DNA of 64,000 bases from Nocardioides pinisoli (GCF_024199985.1 NZ_JANARS010000005.1:388509-452508), one strand, 5' to 3'; shown: positions 48,430 to 56,243, counted from the stretch's first letter. Notes: generated by a model not told the origin, from the letters alone. Made by a program: numbers and translations.

Positions 48430-48451
48430 TGGACAAACTGTGGACAACCCG
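48430..48451. promoter_or_regulatory. CarH-type operator, pair 2 (two 11-bp direct repeats)
   Basis: TGGACAAACTG (48430-48440) and TGGACAACCCG (48441-48451) at 11-base spacing, 25 bases upstream of the small secreted protein gene. A weaker in-phase unit, TCCACC, is at 48419, and an inverted TGTCCA at 48417-48422. TGTGGACAA at 48439-48447 is a perfect actinobacterial DnaA box, so DnaA binding is the competing reading. Confidence 0.6.
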
Positions 48452-48475
48452 CAGGCGCACTCCTCAGGAGAACCC

Positions 48476-48709
48476 ATGACGACGATGACGGCCCTGCCGA
48501 CGACCGACCTCGAGGTGCGCTCCGGCCGTGGCCTGCGCGTGGCGGGCATCGCGGTCCTCGCGGCCGCGGCCCTCGGCTCCGTGCTGGGCGCGTCGCCTGC
48601 GATGTCCGAGGCCCCCGCGACCGACAGCCACTGCCGCATGGACATCGTGGGCAGCTACTGGTTCAGCAGCGGCTGCGCCGAGGAGCCGACGGCGACGACC
48701 GCCCGCTGA
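48476..48709 (+). CDS. Small secreted or membrane-anchored protein, two cysteines
   Basis: 77 residues from ATG 48476 with ribosome site CAGGAG. An N-terminal polar stretch, hydrophobic helix (about 20-40: GLRVAGIAVLAAAALGSVLGA) with a likely signal-peptidase site after SPAMSEA, then a mature peptide of only ~30 residues with two cysteines (HCRMDIVGSYWFSSGC). No family recognised. It is divergent from CarH-like copy 1 across TGGACA repeats and so is its likely target. Confidence 0.65.
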   Translation: MTTMTALPTTDLEVRSGRGLRVAGIAVLAAAALGSVLGASPAMSEAPATDSHCRMDIVGSYWFSSGCAEEPTATTAR

Positions 48710-48747
48710 GCCCCCGCCCGCTGAACCCGGCCCGCCGAGCGCCCGCG

Positions 48748-49617
48748 TCAGCTGACGGCGCCGAGGCGGGTGGCCAGCGCCGCCGCTGCCGCACCCGCGT
48801 GGTGCCCGAGGTGCACGGGCCCCTCGACACGGTTCTGGTGGGCACCACCGAGGAGCACCTCCGTGAGCGGCGCGAGCGCGTCGCTCACCTCGCGCACGGC
48901 GGGGAGGTCCTCGATCGTCGGGGCGGCGAGCACGACCGCCCGGGGCTCGATGAGCCGGACGGCTCCCACCCAGGCCTCGAGCGGCAGGTCGCCCCCGAGG
49001 TAGGTCACCGCCACCCCGCGCGAGCGCAGCACCAGGGCGAACGCCAGCACACCGATCTCGTGGCGCGAGCCCCGCGCGAGACCGACGACGACACGCGGGC
49101 CACCGCTCGGGGCCGGCTGCAGCGACTGGAAGGTGATCGCGAGCCTGCGGTGCACGGCGCCCGTCACGAAGTGCTCACCGGCCACCGAGATGAGCCCGCG
49201 CTGCCACGCCTTGCCGAGGTGGACCATCGAGGGCAGCAGCCAGTCGTCGACCACCGACACGACGTCGATGTCGGCGAAACCCTCGGCGAGCAGCTGCTCG
49301 AGCCGGGGGACGTCGAAGTCCTGGGCACAGCCGACGAGGCCCTCGAAGCGGGCCTCGTAGGCCGGCTCCTCAGGGCGCCCGACCTCCGCCTCGGCGGCCG
49401 CGACGTCCTCGGCCACGTGGCGCGCCGCCTCCTGCGCGGTCCAGCCGGCCTCGACGAGGCTGCGCATCACGCTGAGGCGGCGCACCGCCTCGTCGTCGTA
49501 GAGCCGATAGTTGCCGCGCGAGCGCTGCGGGGCGACCACCCCGTAGCGCTGCTCCCACTTGCGGAGGGTCCCGGAGGGCACGCCGGTGAGCTCTGCGGTG
49601 CGGCCGACGGTGTACAC
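48748..49617 (-). CDS. CarH-like MerR/cobalamin-binding photoreceptor-type regulator (copy 2)
   Basis: 289 residues from GTG 49617, paralogous to copy 1 throughout. MerR HTH (VYTVGRTAELTGVPSGTLRKWEQRYGVVAP...GNYRLYDDEAVRRLSVM) and a B12-binding domain with W138-x9-E148-H149 (WQRGLISVAGEH) and H187 in GSRHEIG. Leaderless start supported by TACCGT six bases upstream. Only one isolated TGGACA (49688-49693) lies upstream, so it may not be autoregulated like copy 1. Tandem duplication with divergence suggests hetero-oligomers or split functions. Confidence 0.87.
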   Translation of the reverse strand: MYTVGRTAELTGVPSGTLRKWEQRYGVVAPQRSRGNYRLYDDEAVRRLSVMRSLVEAGWTAQEAARHVAEDVAAAEAEVGRPEEPAYEARFEGLVGCAQDFDVPRLEQLLAEGFADIDVVSVVDDWLLPSMVHLGKAWQRGLISVAGEHFVTGAVHRRLAITFQSLQPAPSGGPRVVVGLARGSRHEIGVLAFALVLRSRGVAVTYLGGDLPLEAWVGAVRLIEPRAVVLAAPTIEDLPAVREVSDALAPLTEVLLGGAHQNRVEGPVHLGHHAGAAAAALATRLGAVS

Positions 49618-49623
49618 ACCTTC

Positions 49624-49629
49624 ACGGTA
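49624..49629 (-). promoter_or_regulatory. -10 element for CarH-like copy 2
   Basis: TACCGT on the minus strand, six bases before GTG 49617. Confidence 0.5.
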
Positions 49630-49760
49630 GACGCGCCCGGCGCGTCTGGGCAGCCATTTCGCGACATGATCTGGCGTGCGCCGACCATGGACAGGGCTCG
49701 CCGTCAGGCCCGCGCGCGGGCGGCCGCCGGGACCCCCTCGGGGGTTGGCAGGATGGCCCC

Positions 49761-50507
49761 ATGGTGAGCCAGGGGACGCCCCACGACGTCGGGACGAGCA
49801 CGGGATCGACCGCGGGATCGACCGCGGGATCGAGCGCGGGGTCGAGCGCGGAGGTCGCCCGGGCGGAGAGCCCGCGCGGCGAGGTGGTGCTGCGGCGGCG
49901 TACGTCCGGGACCGGCGCCGACGTCCTCGAGCTCCGCGTTAACGGGGTCTTCGTGATGGACACCCTGGAGACGACGAGCGAGATCGAGCTCGCCGCGCAG
50001 GCGCTCGAGCTGGTCGACGAGCCGTCGGCGGTGCTGGTCGGCGGGCTCGGCCTCGGCTTCACGTTGCAGCGGGTGCTGGCCGACCCGCGTGTCGAGCGGG
50101 CCGTCGTGGTGGAGATCGAGGAGTCGCTGATCCGGTGGATGCGCGACGGGACGGTGCCCCACGGGCCCGCCCTGCTCGCCGACACCCGAGCGAGCGTCGT
50201 CAACGCCGACATCGCGATGGCGATCGCCGAGGCGCGCTCGTCCTACGACCTGGTGCTCCTCGACGTCGACAACGGACCGGGCTACCTCGTGCACGAGAGC
50301 AACGAGGCGGTCTACGAGGAGGAGTTCCTCCGGCGCTGCCGCGACGTCCTGGGCCCCGGGGGCGTCCTGGTGGTGTGGTCGGCCAGCGCGGCGCCCGAGC
50401 TGCTGGACTCGCTCCGGACGGTGTTCGGCGCCGCGGAGGAGCAGGCCCACGACGTGCTGCTGCAGGACCGCCCGGAGGAGTACTTCCTCTACCTGGCCCG
50501 CCGCTGA
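49761..50507 (+). CDS. Spermidine synthase-like (spermine/spermidine synthase fold) protein
   Basis: 248 residues. After a low-complexity N-terminus (GSTAGSTAGSSAGSSA, residues about 14-30, from a 12-base tandem repeat) comes a Rossmann methyltransferase-type fold: SAVLVGGLGLGFTLQRVLADPRVERAVVVEIEESLIRWM, SVVNADIAMAI, YDLVLLDVDNGPGYLVHESN and GPGGVLVVWSAS. The spermidine synthase family D-x-D-N-G-P is recognisable, but the N-terminal polyamine-site beta hairpin is short, so the reaction is uncertain. CAGGAT with six-base spacing precedes the ATG. Confidence 0.8.
   Translation: MVSQGTPHDVGTSTGSTAGSTAGSSAGSSAEVARAESPRGEVVLRRRTSGTGADVLELRVNGVFVMDTLETTSEIELAAQALELVDEPSAVLVGGLGLGFTLQRVLADPRVERAVVVEIEESLIRWMRDGTVPHGPALLADTRASVVNADIAMAIAEARSSYDLVLLDVDNGPGYLVHESNEAVYEEEFLRRCRDVLGPGGVLVVWSASAAPELLDSLRTVFGAAEEQAHDVLLQDRPEEYFLYLARR
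49803..49850 (+). repeat. Four 12-bp tandem repeats within the polyamine synthase-like gene
   Basis: Units GGATCGACCGCG (twice), GGATCGAGCGCG and GGGTCGAGCGCG run head to tail. They encode GSTA/GSSA repeats, keep frame, and are prone to length change by slippage. Confidence 0.85.
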
Positions 50508-50532
50508 CCGGCCCCCAGCGCCCTCGGCACCT

Positions 50533-52425
50533 TCAGCGCAGGAAGGCCTCGAGCACCGGGCCGGCGGTCTGCGACCCCGAGACGCCGGTCTCGACGAAGA
50601 CCGCGACCGCGAGGTCGCCGCGCGTCGCGATCATCCACGCGTGCGTCGGAAGGGCGCCGGAGGCGTCCGGCTCGCCGTGCTCCGCGGTGCCGGTCTTGGC
50701 ACCCACCTCGCCGGGGACGTCCTGGAGGAAGCGGCCCGACCCCGTGGTCACCACGGCCCGCATCAGTCCGCGGAGCGTGCCGGACTCGGGACCGGTGAGC
50801 GGCGCCTGCGGGGGCACCTGCTCGACCTGGTGGTCGGGCAGGAGCACCGGCAGCACGGCCCGCCCGGCCCGGACCGACGCGCCGACCGTGGCCATCGCGA
50901 ACGGGCTGGCCAGCACGGTGCCCTGGCCGATCATGTCGGCGGCGGCCCCCGTCTCGGTCTCCGGCGGCGGCACCTGCCCGAAGTAGACCGGGAAGCCGAG
51001 GTCGTGGTCGGTGCCGAGCCCCAGGGCCTGCGCGGCGGCCGCGAGGTCGCCCTCGGCGAGGCGGTCGGCGTTGCCGATGAGCGCGGTGTTGCACGACTGG
51101 GCGATGGCCTGGGTGAGGGTGATGTCACCGATCGCGGTGGCCGGGTAGTCGTCGTAGTTCTTGAACGACCGGCCGTCCACGACCGTCGTGGCGGGGCAGG
51201 ACACGACGTCGTCCACCCCCATCCCGCTGCGCAGCAGCGCGAGCGAGGTGACGACCTTGAACGTCGACCCGGGCGCGTACTGCCCGGTCATGGCGAGGTC
51301 GGCGCCGGCGGCCCCGGCGCCGTTGGCGCTCGCCAGCACGGCGCCGTCGGAGGGCCGGATCGCCACGAGGGCGGCTGCCGGGGCACCCTCGCCGAGGCCG
51401 GCGAGCACGTCCTCGGCCTTCTGCTGCAGGACGGGGTCGAGGGTGGTGGCGAGGTCGGCGCCGTCGGCGGCGGGGACCTCGGCGAGCGTGCGCAGCCGGT
51501 CGTCGGCGTCGCGGGCGACCACGGACGTGCCGGCCACGCCGCGCAGCTGCTCGTCGTAGCGCTCCTGGAGGCCGGACAGTCCGACCTCGTCGCCGGCGGC
51601 GATGCGCCCGTCGGAGGCCTCGACGACCTCGGCCGTGGCGGGTCCGACCCGGCCGAGGAGGGCGGCGGCGAACTCGCGCGTCGGGGCCAGCGGGAGCGTG
51701 TCGCGCACGGCGAGCGCGCCGCGGATCTTCGCGAACCCGGGCAGCACGTCGAGGGCGTCGTCCTCGCGCAGGACGAGCGCCTCGACGAAGGCCTCGGCGC
51801 CCATCGCCTCCGCGCGCTCGACGTAGGACGCGACGTCGACGTCGAGGACCCGGGCGATCCGGCGGGCGCTCCGGGCGACCTGCGGGCCATCGACCTTGGT
51901 CTTGTCGAGCCCGTAGCGCAGCACCGGCCGCTCGGTCACGAGGACCGCTCCCCCGGCGCCGGTGATGTCGCCGCGCACCGGCGGGAGGGTGCGCAGGCCG
52001 AGGGTGTCGCCCTCGGCGAGGTCGGGCACCAGCGCCTCCGGCGCCCAGTCGACCTGCCACCCGGTCCCGTCGGGCACCAGCGCGACCGTGGTGTCGTACT
52101 CCCACGGCGCGGTGTCGGTGAGCTGCCACCGCCAGGCCAGCGTCGCCGTGGCCGAGCCGGCCTCGTCACCGGCGCCCTCGACCTCCTCGACCGAGGCGAC
52201 CTCGACGGCGACCGGCACCTCCTCGAGCGGCGAGACGAGCTCGGCGAACGCGGCACGGTCGGCCTCGTCGGTCAGCGGCACGTCGCCGAGCGAGTGCCCC
52301 GACAGGGCGGCGGCGAGGTCGTCGGCCACTCCGGACGGCGGGGCGGTGTCGTCGCCACCGAGCACGGAGCAGCCCGAGCCCACCCCCACGAGCAGAGCGG
52401 CGACCCCGAGACGGAGAGATCGCAT
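50533..52425 (-). CDS. Penicillin-binding transpeptidase with MecA-like N-terminal domain (lipoprotein-type)
   Basis: 630 residues from ATG 52425. Signal sequence with lipobox GSGC (cysteine about 19), NTF2-like MecA N-domain (about 35-150), PBP dimerisation domain, and a transpeptidase domain with S387-T-F-K, SCN (AQSCNTALI) and K577-TG (GAKTGTAEHG). A class B PBP that cross-links peptidoglycan outside the membrane. MecA-N PBPs are common chromosomal genes in actinobacteria, so this is not by itself evidence of acquired resistance. GAGCAT precedes the ATG by six bases. Confidence 0.92.
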   Translation of the reverse strand: MRSLRLGVAALLVGVGSGCSVLGGDDTAPPSGVADDLAAALSGHSLGDVPLTDEADRAAFAELVSPLEEVPVAVEVASVEEVEGAGDEAGSATATLAWRWQLTDTAPWEYDTTVALVPDGTGWQVDWAPEALVPDLAEGDTLGLRTLPPVRGDITGAGGAVLVTERPVLRYGLDKTKVDGPQVARSARRIARVLDVDVASYVERAEAMGAEAFVEALVLREDDALDVLPGFAKIRGALAVRDTLPLAPTREFAAALLGRVGPATAEVVEASDGRIAAGDEVGLSGLQERYDEQLRGVAGTSVVARDADDRLRTLAEVPAADGADLATTLDPVLQQKAEDVLAGLGEGAPAAALVAIRPSDGAVLASANGAGAAGADLAMTGQYAPGSTFKVVTSLALLRSGMGVDDVVSCPATTVVDGRSFKNYDDYPATAIGDITLTQAIAQSCNTALIGNADRLAEGDLAAAAQALGLGTDHDLGFPVYFGQVPPPETETGAAADMIGQGTVLASPFAMATVGASVRAGRAVLPVLLPDHQVEQVPPQAPLTGPESGTLRGLMRAVVTTGSGRFLQDVPGEVGAKTGTAEHGEPDASGALPTHAWMIATRGDLAVAVFVETGVSGSQTAGPVLEAFLR

Positions 52426-52483
52426 GCCCCCATGCTCCCGGTCGGCGAGCGCCGCTCCAAGCGGCCACGCCGCGAGGCGCGGC

Positions 52484-53026
52484 TCAGGCGAAGCGCTCGC
52501 GGTAGTCGGACGACCCGCCGGCGTAAGCCTCCCAGTCGACGCGGTCCACGTCGTCACCCGAGAGCGCCGCGCCCAGGCGGTCGAGGTAGTAGTCCCAGCC
52601 CGGCCCGACGCTCGCGGCCATCTCGACGCCCGTCGCGCCCGGTGCGAGCACCTGGACGAACCGCAGCGAGGTGACACCGTCGGTCTCCTCCAGCTCGAGC
52701 TCCATCTCCCAGAACGCGGTCTCCCCGGAACCGTCCTCGCTGAAGGGCTGAGGCTCACGACCGCGTACGACGAAGCGCCGCGGCGGCTCGCACGCCAGGA
52801 CGTCCATCTCCTCGGCCGGCACGTCGTCACCCTCCGCGGTCATCCGGAAGCTGACCGACCCGCTGGCCGGGTCGCCGCTCCACGTGCCGATCCAGCGCTC
52901 CATGCGCGACGGGTCGGTGCACGCCGCCCAGACGTCCTCCACCGGGGCCCGGAACTCGCGCTCGATCACGAGCAGGGTGCTGCCGTCGCGCTGCTCGCGC
53001 CGGCCGGTCATCAAGGTGTTGCTCAT
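52484..53026 (-). CDS. SRPBCC family protein (AHSA1-like)
   Basis: 180 residues. START/Bet v1-like AHSA1 fold: VIEREFRAPVEDVWAACTDPSRMERWIGTWSGDPASGSVSFRM...FWEMELELEETDGVTSLRFVQVLAPG...GPGWDYYLDRLGAAL. Binds hydrophobic ligands in the family; role unknown. ATGA overlap with the upstream ArsR gene, the standard ArsR-SRPBCC pair. Confidence 0.9.
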   Translation of the reverse strand: MSNTLMTGRREQRDGSTLLVIEREFRAPVEDVWAACTDPSRMERWIGTWSGDPASGSVSFRMTAEGDDVPAEEMDVLACEPPRRFVVRGREPQPFSEDGSGETAFWEMELELEETDGVTSLRFVQVLAPGATGVEMAASVGPGWDYYLDRLGAALSGDDVDRVDWEAYAGGSSDYRERFA

Positions 53027-53424
53027 GCGGTGTCCTCCTGCGGTGGGGATGGGTGGCTGGTCGGGCGCCCGGGTGCAGGCTCGGTCGCGGCCCGGCGCTC
53101 GCGGCCGGTCCGGCGCACCTCGAGGTCGAGGCCGTCGAAGTCCGAGGTGGTGAAGCGCGGCCGGGGGGCACCGGAGCCCTCCAGCGCGGCCAGCCAGTCG
53201 CCCAGGGCCGCGAGCCCCTCGCGCCGGAGCCGGTAGTGCCGCTCGCGCCCACGGTCCTCGGCCTCCACCAGGCCGGCCTCGGCCAGCACCCGCAGGTGCC
53301 TGCTGATCGCCGGCCGGCTGATGGCGTGATCGGCGGTCAGGTCGACCACCCGCGCCGGTCCCTGCGCCAGCCGCACGACCAGGTCACGGCGGACGGGGTC
53401 ACCGAGGGCGGCGAACGGGTCCAC
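53023..53424 (-). CDS. ArsR family transcriptional regulator
   Basis: 133 residues from GTG 53424. Winged helix (MDPFAALGDPVRRDLVVRLAQGPARVVDLTADHAISRPAISRHLRVLAEAGLVEAEDRGRERHYRL). No metal-binding cysteines; it belongs to the non-metal branch that pairs with SRPBCC proteins. A GTAAC-N6-GTTAC palindrome lies between its own -35 and -10, indicating autorepression. The tail (about 100-133) is Pro/Arg-rich and probably disordered. Confidence 0.92.
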   Translation of the reverse strand: MDPFAALGDPVRRDLVVRLAQGPARVVDLTADHAISRPAISRHLRVLAEAGLVEAEDRGRERHYRLRREGLAALGDWLAALEGSGAPRPRFTTSDFDGLDLEVRRTGRERRAATEPAPGRPTSHPSPPQEDTA

Positions 53425-53430
53425 CCAGTA

Positions 53431-53459
53431 TTAGTAACCTTTGTGTTACCAATTGTCAA
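53431..53459 (-). promoter_or_regulatory. Promoter of the ArsR-SRPBCC operon
   Basis: Minus-strand -35 TTGACA (53454-53459), 17-base spacer, -10 TACTAA (53431-53436), then six bases to GTG 53424. Leaderless with a consensus -35. Confidence 0.7.
53434..53449. promoter_or_regulatory. Candidate ArsR operator
   Basis: GTAAC (53434-53438), six bases, GTTAC (53445-53449): dyad inside the promoter spacer and touching the -10. AT-rich against its surroundings. Confidence 0.65.
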
Positions 53460-53494
53460 GGCTGGCCGAACATCCCGCCGCCCGACGACGACTC

Positions 53495-53538
53495 TGGACA
53501 AACCTCAGACAGACCTTGGACAAACCCTCGACACGCAG
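53495..53538 (+). promoter_or_regulatory. CarH-type operator: four 11-bp direct repeats
   Basis: Consecutive 11-base units start at 53495 (TGGACAAACCT), 53506 (CAGACAGACCT), 53517 (TGGACAAACCC) and 53528 (TCGACACGCAG). The core N-N-N-A-C-A is invariant and T-N-N-A-C-A holds in three of four. They lie 58 bases upstream of a small secreted protein gene. The 11-base period and T-N-N-A-C-A core match published CarH operators; the regulators are encoded 4-6 kb away. Confidence 0.65.
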
Positions 53539-53595
53539 GGCCGGGCGGTGGTTCGGTGGGCGTCCGACCTTGATCCCCCCACAAGGAGCAACGAC

Positions 53596-53913
53596 ATGAC
53601 CCGCACCTCCCGCACCGCCGCCGGCCTCGCCGCCGTGTCCCTCGCCGCCGCCACGGTGGTCCTCGCTCCCGCCGCGGCCCAGGCCAAGCCGGACACCGAC
53701 TGCATGCGTGCCGGCATCAGCACGCTCAAGACCGCCGGGCTGTTCTCGACCGTGGCCCGCGACGGGCTGCCCATCGCCACCGCCGTGTCGGTCGGCGTCG
53801 CCCCTCGCGCCGGCACCGATGTCGCCGCCCTGCCCGACCCGCTCCCCCTGTCGGTCGTCCTCGCGGACCACCGCGCCGGCGACGACAGCCTGTTCATCTA
53901 CCCCTGGTGCTGA
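53596..53913 (+). CDS. Small secreted protein, two cysteines, downstream of CarH-type repeats
   Basis: 105 residues from ATG 53596, ribosome site AAGGAG. Clear signal peptide ([30 protein letters not shown], cleavage about residue 30). The mature ~75 residues carry two cysteines, one early (C36) and one as the very last residue (YPWC), which could pair. No family recognised. Its promoter region holds four 11-bp TGGACA-like repeats, linking it to the CarH-like regulators. Followed by a perfect terminator. Confidence 0.7.
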   Translation: MTRTSRTAAGLAAVSLAAATVVLAPAAAQAKPDTDCMRAGISTLKTAGLFSTVARDGLPIATAVSVGVAPRAGTDVAALPDPLPLSVVLADHRAGDDSLFIYPWC

Positions 53914-53943
53914 TCAGTCCCTGGCACTGACCACTCCGCCACC

Positions 53944-53980
53944 GACGCCCCGCCGACCGTCCCCGGGTCGGCGGGGCGTC
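53944..53980 (+). terminator. Terminator after the small secreted protein gene
   Basis: Perfect 15-bp stem GACGCCCCGCCGACC (53944-53958) with GGTCGGCGGGGCGTC (53966-53980), 7-base loop. It isolates the small gene from fumC. Confidence 0.85.
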
Positions 53981-54034
53981 CTGCACCGGGCCCGATCCGT
54001 GCCGCCGGCGAGGCGTACGCGCGCTGACAGTGGG

Positions 54035-54040
54035 TACGGT
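54035..54040 (+). promoter_or_regulatory. -10 element for fumC (leaderless)
   Basis: TACGGT, six bases before GTG 54047. Confidence 0.55.
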
Positions 54041-54046
54041 CGAGCC

Positions 54047-55429
54047 GTGACCGAGACACGGACAGAGCACGACTCGATGGGCGAGGTGCAGGTGCCTCGC
54101 GACGCCCTGTGGCGGGCCCAGACGCAGCGTGCGATCGACAACTTCCCGATCAGCGGCCTCACCCTGCAGCCGCGCCATGTCCAGGCGCTCGCCCACGTGA
54201 AGGCAGCCGCCGCGACCGCCAACGCCGCACTCGGCGTCGTACGGCACGAGCAGGCGCAGGCGATCGTCACCGCCGCCGACGCCATCGCCGCGGGCACCCA
54301 CGACGCGGAGTTCCCGATCGACGTCTTCCAGACGGGCTCCGGCACGAGCTCGAACATGAACGCCAACGAGGTCATCGCGACCCTGGCTGCCCGCGCGGGC
54401 GTCGAGGTCCACCCCAACGACCACGTCAATGCCTCGCAGAGCAGCAACGACACGTTCCCGACGAGCATCCACGTCGCCGCCACGCTCGCCGTCGTCGACG
54501 ACCTGCTGCCCGCGCTCGACCGGCTCGCGTCGTCCTTCGAGGCCAAGGCCGAGGAGTTCGCCGACACGGTGAAGTCCGGCCGCACCCACCTCATGGACGC
54601 CACGCCCGTGACGCTCGGGCAGGAGATGGGCGCCTACGCCGCGACCCTGCGGCTCGGCGTCGAGCGGCTCGAGGGCGTGCTCCCCCGCGTGCGCGAGCTG
54701 CCCCTCGGCGGGACCGCCGTCGGCACCGGCATCAACACCCCGGCCGCGTTCGCCGAGCGGGCGATCGCCGCCCTGTCCGAGCGGACCGGCCAGCCCTTCA
54801 CCGAGGTGCGCGACCACTTCGAGGCGCAGGGCACGCGCGACTCCCTGGTCGAGCTGTCCGGCGTGCTGCGCACCATCGCCGTCGGCCTGACCAAGGTCTG
54901 CAACGACCTGCGCTGGATGTCGTCGGGACCGACCACCGGGCTCTCCGAGATCCACCTCCCCGACCTGCAGCCCGGGTCGAGCATCATGCCGGGCAAGGTC
55001 AACCCGGTGCTGCCCGAGGCGACCCTGATGGTCTGCGCCCGCGTCGTCGGCAACGACGCCACCATCGCGTGGGCCGGGGCGTCCGGCAGCTTCGAGCTCA
55101 ACGTGCAGATGCCGGTCATGGCGCACGCGCTGCTGGAGTCGATCCACGTGCTCTCCACCTCGACCGTGCTGCTCGCCGAGCGCTGCGTCGACGGCATCAC
55201 TGCGGATGCCGAGCGGATGCGCCGCTACGCCGAGTCCTCGCCGTCGGTCGTCACCCCCCTCAACGCCCACATCGGCTATGAGGAGGCGGCCAAGGTGGCC
55301 AAGAAGGCGCTCGCCGACGGGGCGACGATCCGCGAGACCGTGATCGCCATGGGCTACGTCGAGCGTGGCGACCTCACCGAGGAGCAGCTCGACGCCGCCC
55401 TCGACGTCGACTCGATGACGGGCCGCTGA
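54047..55429 (+). CDS. fumC: Fumarate hydratase, class II
   Basis: 460 residues. Superfamily signature [11 protein letters not shown] and the class II segments [49 protein letters not shown] and LNTPAAF-like [11 protein letters not shown]. The iron-free homotetrameric TCA-cycle fumarase; aspartase is the main alternative but the sequence fits FumC. GTG 54047 is chosen from the TACGGT hexamer; the open frame extends upstream through the terminator. Confidence 0.95.
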   Translation: MTETRTEHDSMGEVQVPRDALWRAQTQRAIDNFPISGLTLQPRHVQALAHVKAAAATANAALGVVRHEQAQAIVTAADAIAAGTHDAEFPIDVFQTGSGTSSNMNANEVIATLAARAGVEVHPNDHVNASQSSNDTFPTSIHVAATLAVVDDLLPALDRLASSFEAKAEEFADTVKSGRTHLMDATPVTLGQEMGAYAATLRLGVERLEGVLPRVRELPLGGTAVGTGINTPAAFAERAIAALSERTGQPFTEVRDHFEAQGTRDSLVELSGVLRTIAVGLTKVCNDLRWMSSGPTTGLSEIHLPDLQPGSSIMPGKVNPVLPEATLMVCARVVGNDATIAWAGASGSFELNVQMPVMAHALLESIHVLSTSTVLLAERCVDGITADAERMRRYAESSPSVVTPLNAHIGYEEAAKVAKKALADGATIRETVIAMGYVERGDLTEEQLDAALDVDSMTGR

Positions 55430-55505
55430 CCGACACGGGCTGACCGACACCTCCTGGCCGGGCGCCTGCCGCGACGACGTCGGCGGTCCGTGAGAGCGTG
55501 CACCC

Positions 55506-56210
55506 GTGGACGACATCACCAGCCCCGAGCACGTGCGCGACCAGTACGGGACGGAGGGACGGCTCGAGACGCGACGCTCGGTCTGGCGCCCGACCGACGA
55601 CGGCCGCGACCCCGCCGACGAGGCCTTCAAGGCCATCGACCGCGCGATGACCGGCGACTCCTCGGTCCTCGAGGTGGGCTGCGGCACCGGGGTGATGGCA
55701 GAGCGGATCAACGCACTGCCGGGTGTCACGCTGGTCGCGGTCGACCTCTCCGAGCGCTTCGTCGAGCTGACGGCGGCACGCGGCGTCGACGCCCGACAGG
55801 CCGACATCTGCTACCTCCCCTTCGAGGACGACACGTTCGACGTCGTCTACGCCGGCTGGATGCTCTACCACGTGCGTGACATCGACCGGGCGCTCGCGCA
55901 GGTCCGCCGGGTGCTGCGCCCGGGTGGCACGTTCGTCGCGGTCACCAACGGTGACGACACCCTCGCCGACCTGCGCCGCGAGGCCGGGGGCCGCCGGATG
56001 GTGACGACCTTCTCCAGCGAGAACGGCGAGCACGCGCTCGGCCGGCACTTCAGCGACGTACGCCGCCAGGACCTCGAGACGCGCGCCGTGTTCGCCGACC
56101 ACGCCGAGGCGCAGGCCTACCTCGACACGGCCGGGGAGGGCCTGGTGCTGCCGCCCTTCGAGGGTCCGCGGACCTGCGCCGGCCACGTCACGGTCTTCGA
56201 GGCGCGCTGA
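55506..56210 (+). CDS. Class I SAM-dependent methyltransferase
   Basis: 234 residues. SAM motif I VLEVGCGTGVMAERI, acidic residue in LVAVDLSERFVEL, motif II region FEDDTFDVVYAGWMLYHVRDIDRALAQVRRVLRPGGTFVAVTNG. Methyltransf_11/25 type. Substrate unknown; no functional neighbour. Confidence 0.88.
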   Translation: MDDITSPEHVRDQYGTEGRLETRRSVWRPTDDGRDPADEAFKAIDRAMTGDSSVLEVGCGTGVMAERINALPGVTLVAVDLSERFVELTAARGVDARQADICYLPFEDDTFDVVYAGWMLYHVRDIDRALAQVRRVLRPGGTFVAVTNGDDTLADLRREAGGRRMVTTFSSENGEHALGRHFSDVRRQDLETRAVFADHAEAQAYLDTAGEGLVLPPFEGPRTCAGHVTVFEAR

Positions 56211-56243
56211 CGACAGGGGCTGCCGGTCGTCCGGAACCCGGCC

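Noticed and set aside
48383..48451. Chromosomal origin of replication based on DnaA-box-like repeats
   Set aside because: No dnaA, dnaN, gyrase or parAB genes nearby and only about five box-like sites with 11-bp phasing; kept only as an alternative explanation of the repeats.
47498..49617. Carotenoid biosynthesis cluster linked to the CarH-like regulators
   Set aside because: None of the surrounding genes encodes phytoene synthase, desaturase, cyclase or photolyase; the nearby cis-prenyl transferase (59846-60625) is a different enzyme type and lacks the 11-bp repeats.
49732..49746. ACCCCC/GGGGGT hairpin as a terminator upstream of the polyamine synthase-like gene
   Set aside because: The loop would be only two to four bases, and the site sits immediately before the leaderless promoter with no upstream plus-strand transcript to terminate.
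50533..52425. Acquired beta-lactam resistance gene (mecA)
   Set aside because: The MecA-N domain PBP is GC-matched to its surroundings, lacks mec regulators and mobile elements, and this architecture is a normal chromosomal PBP in actinobacteria.
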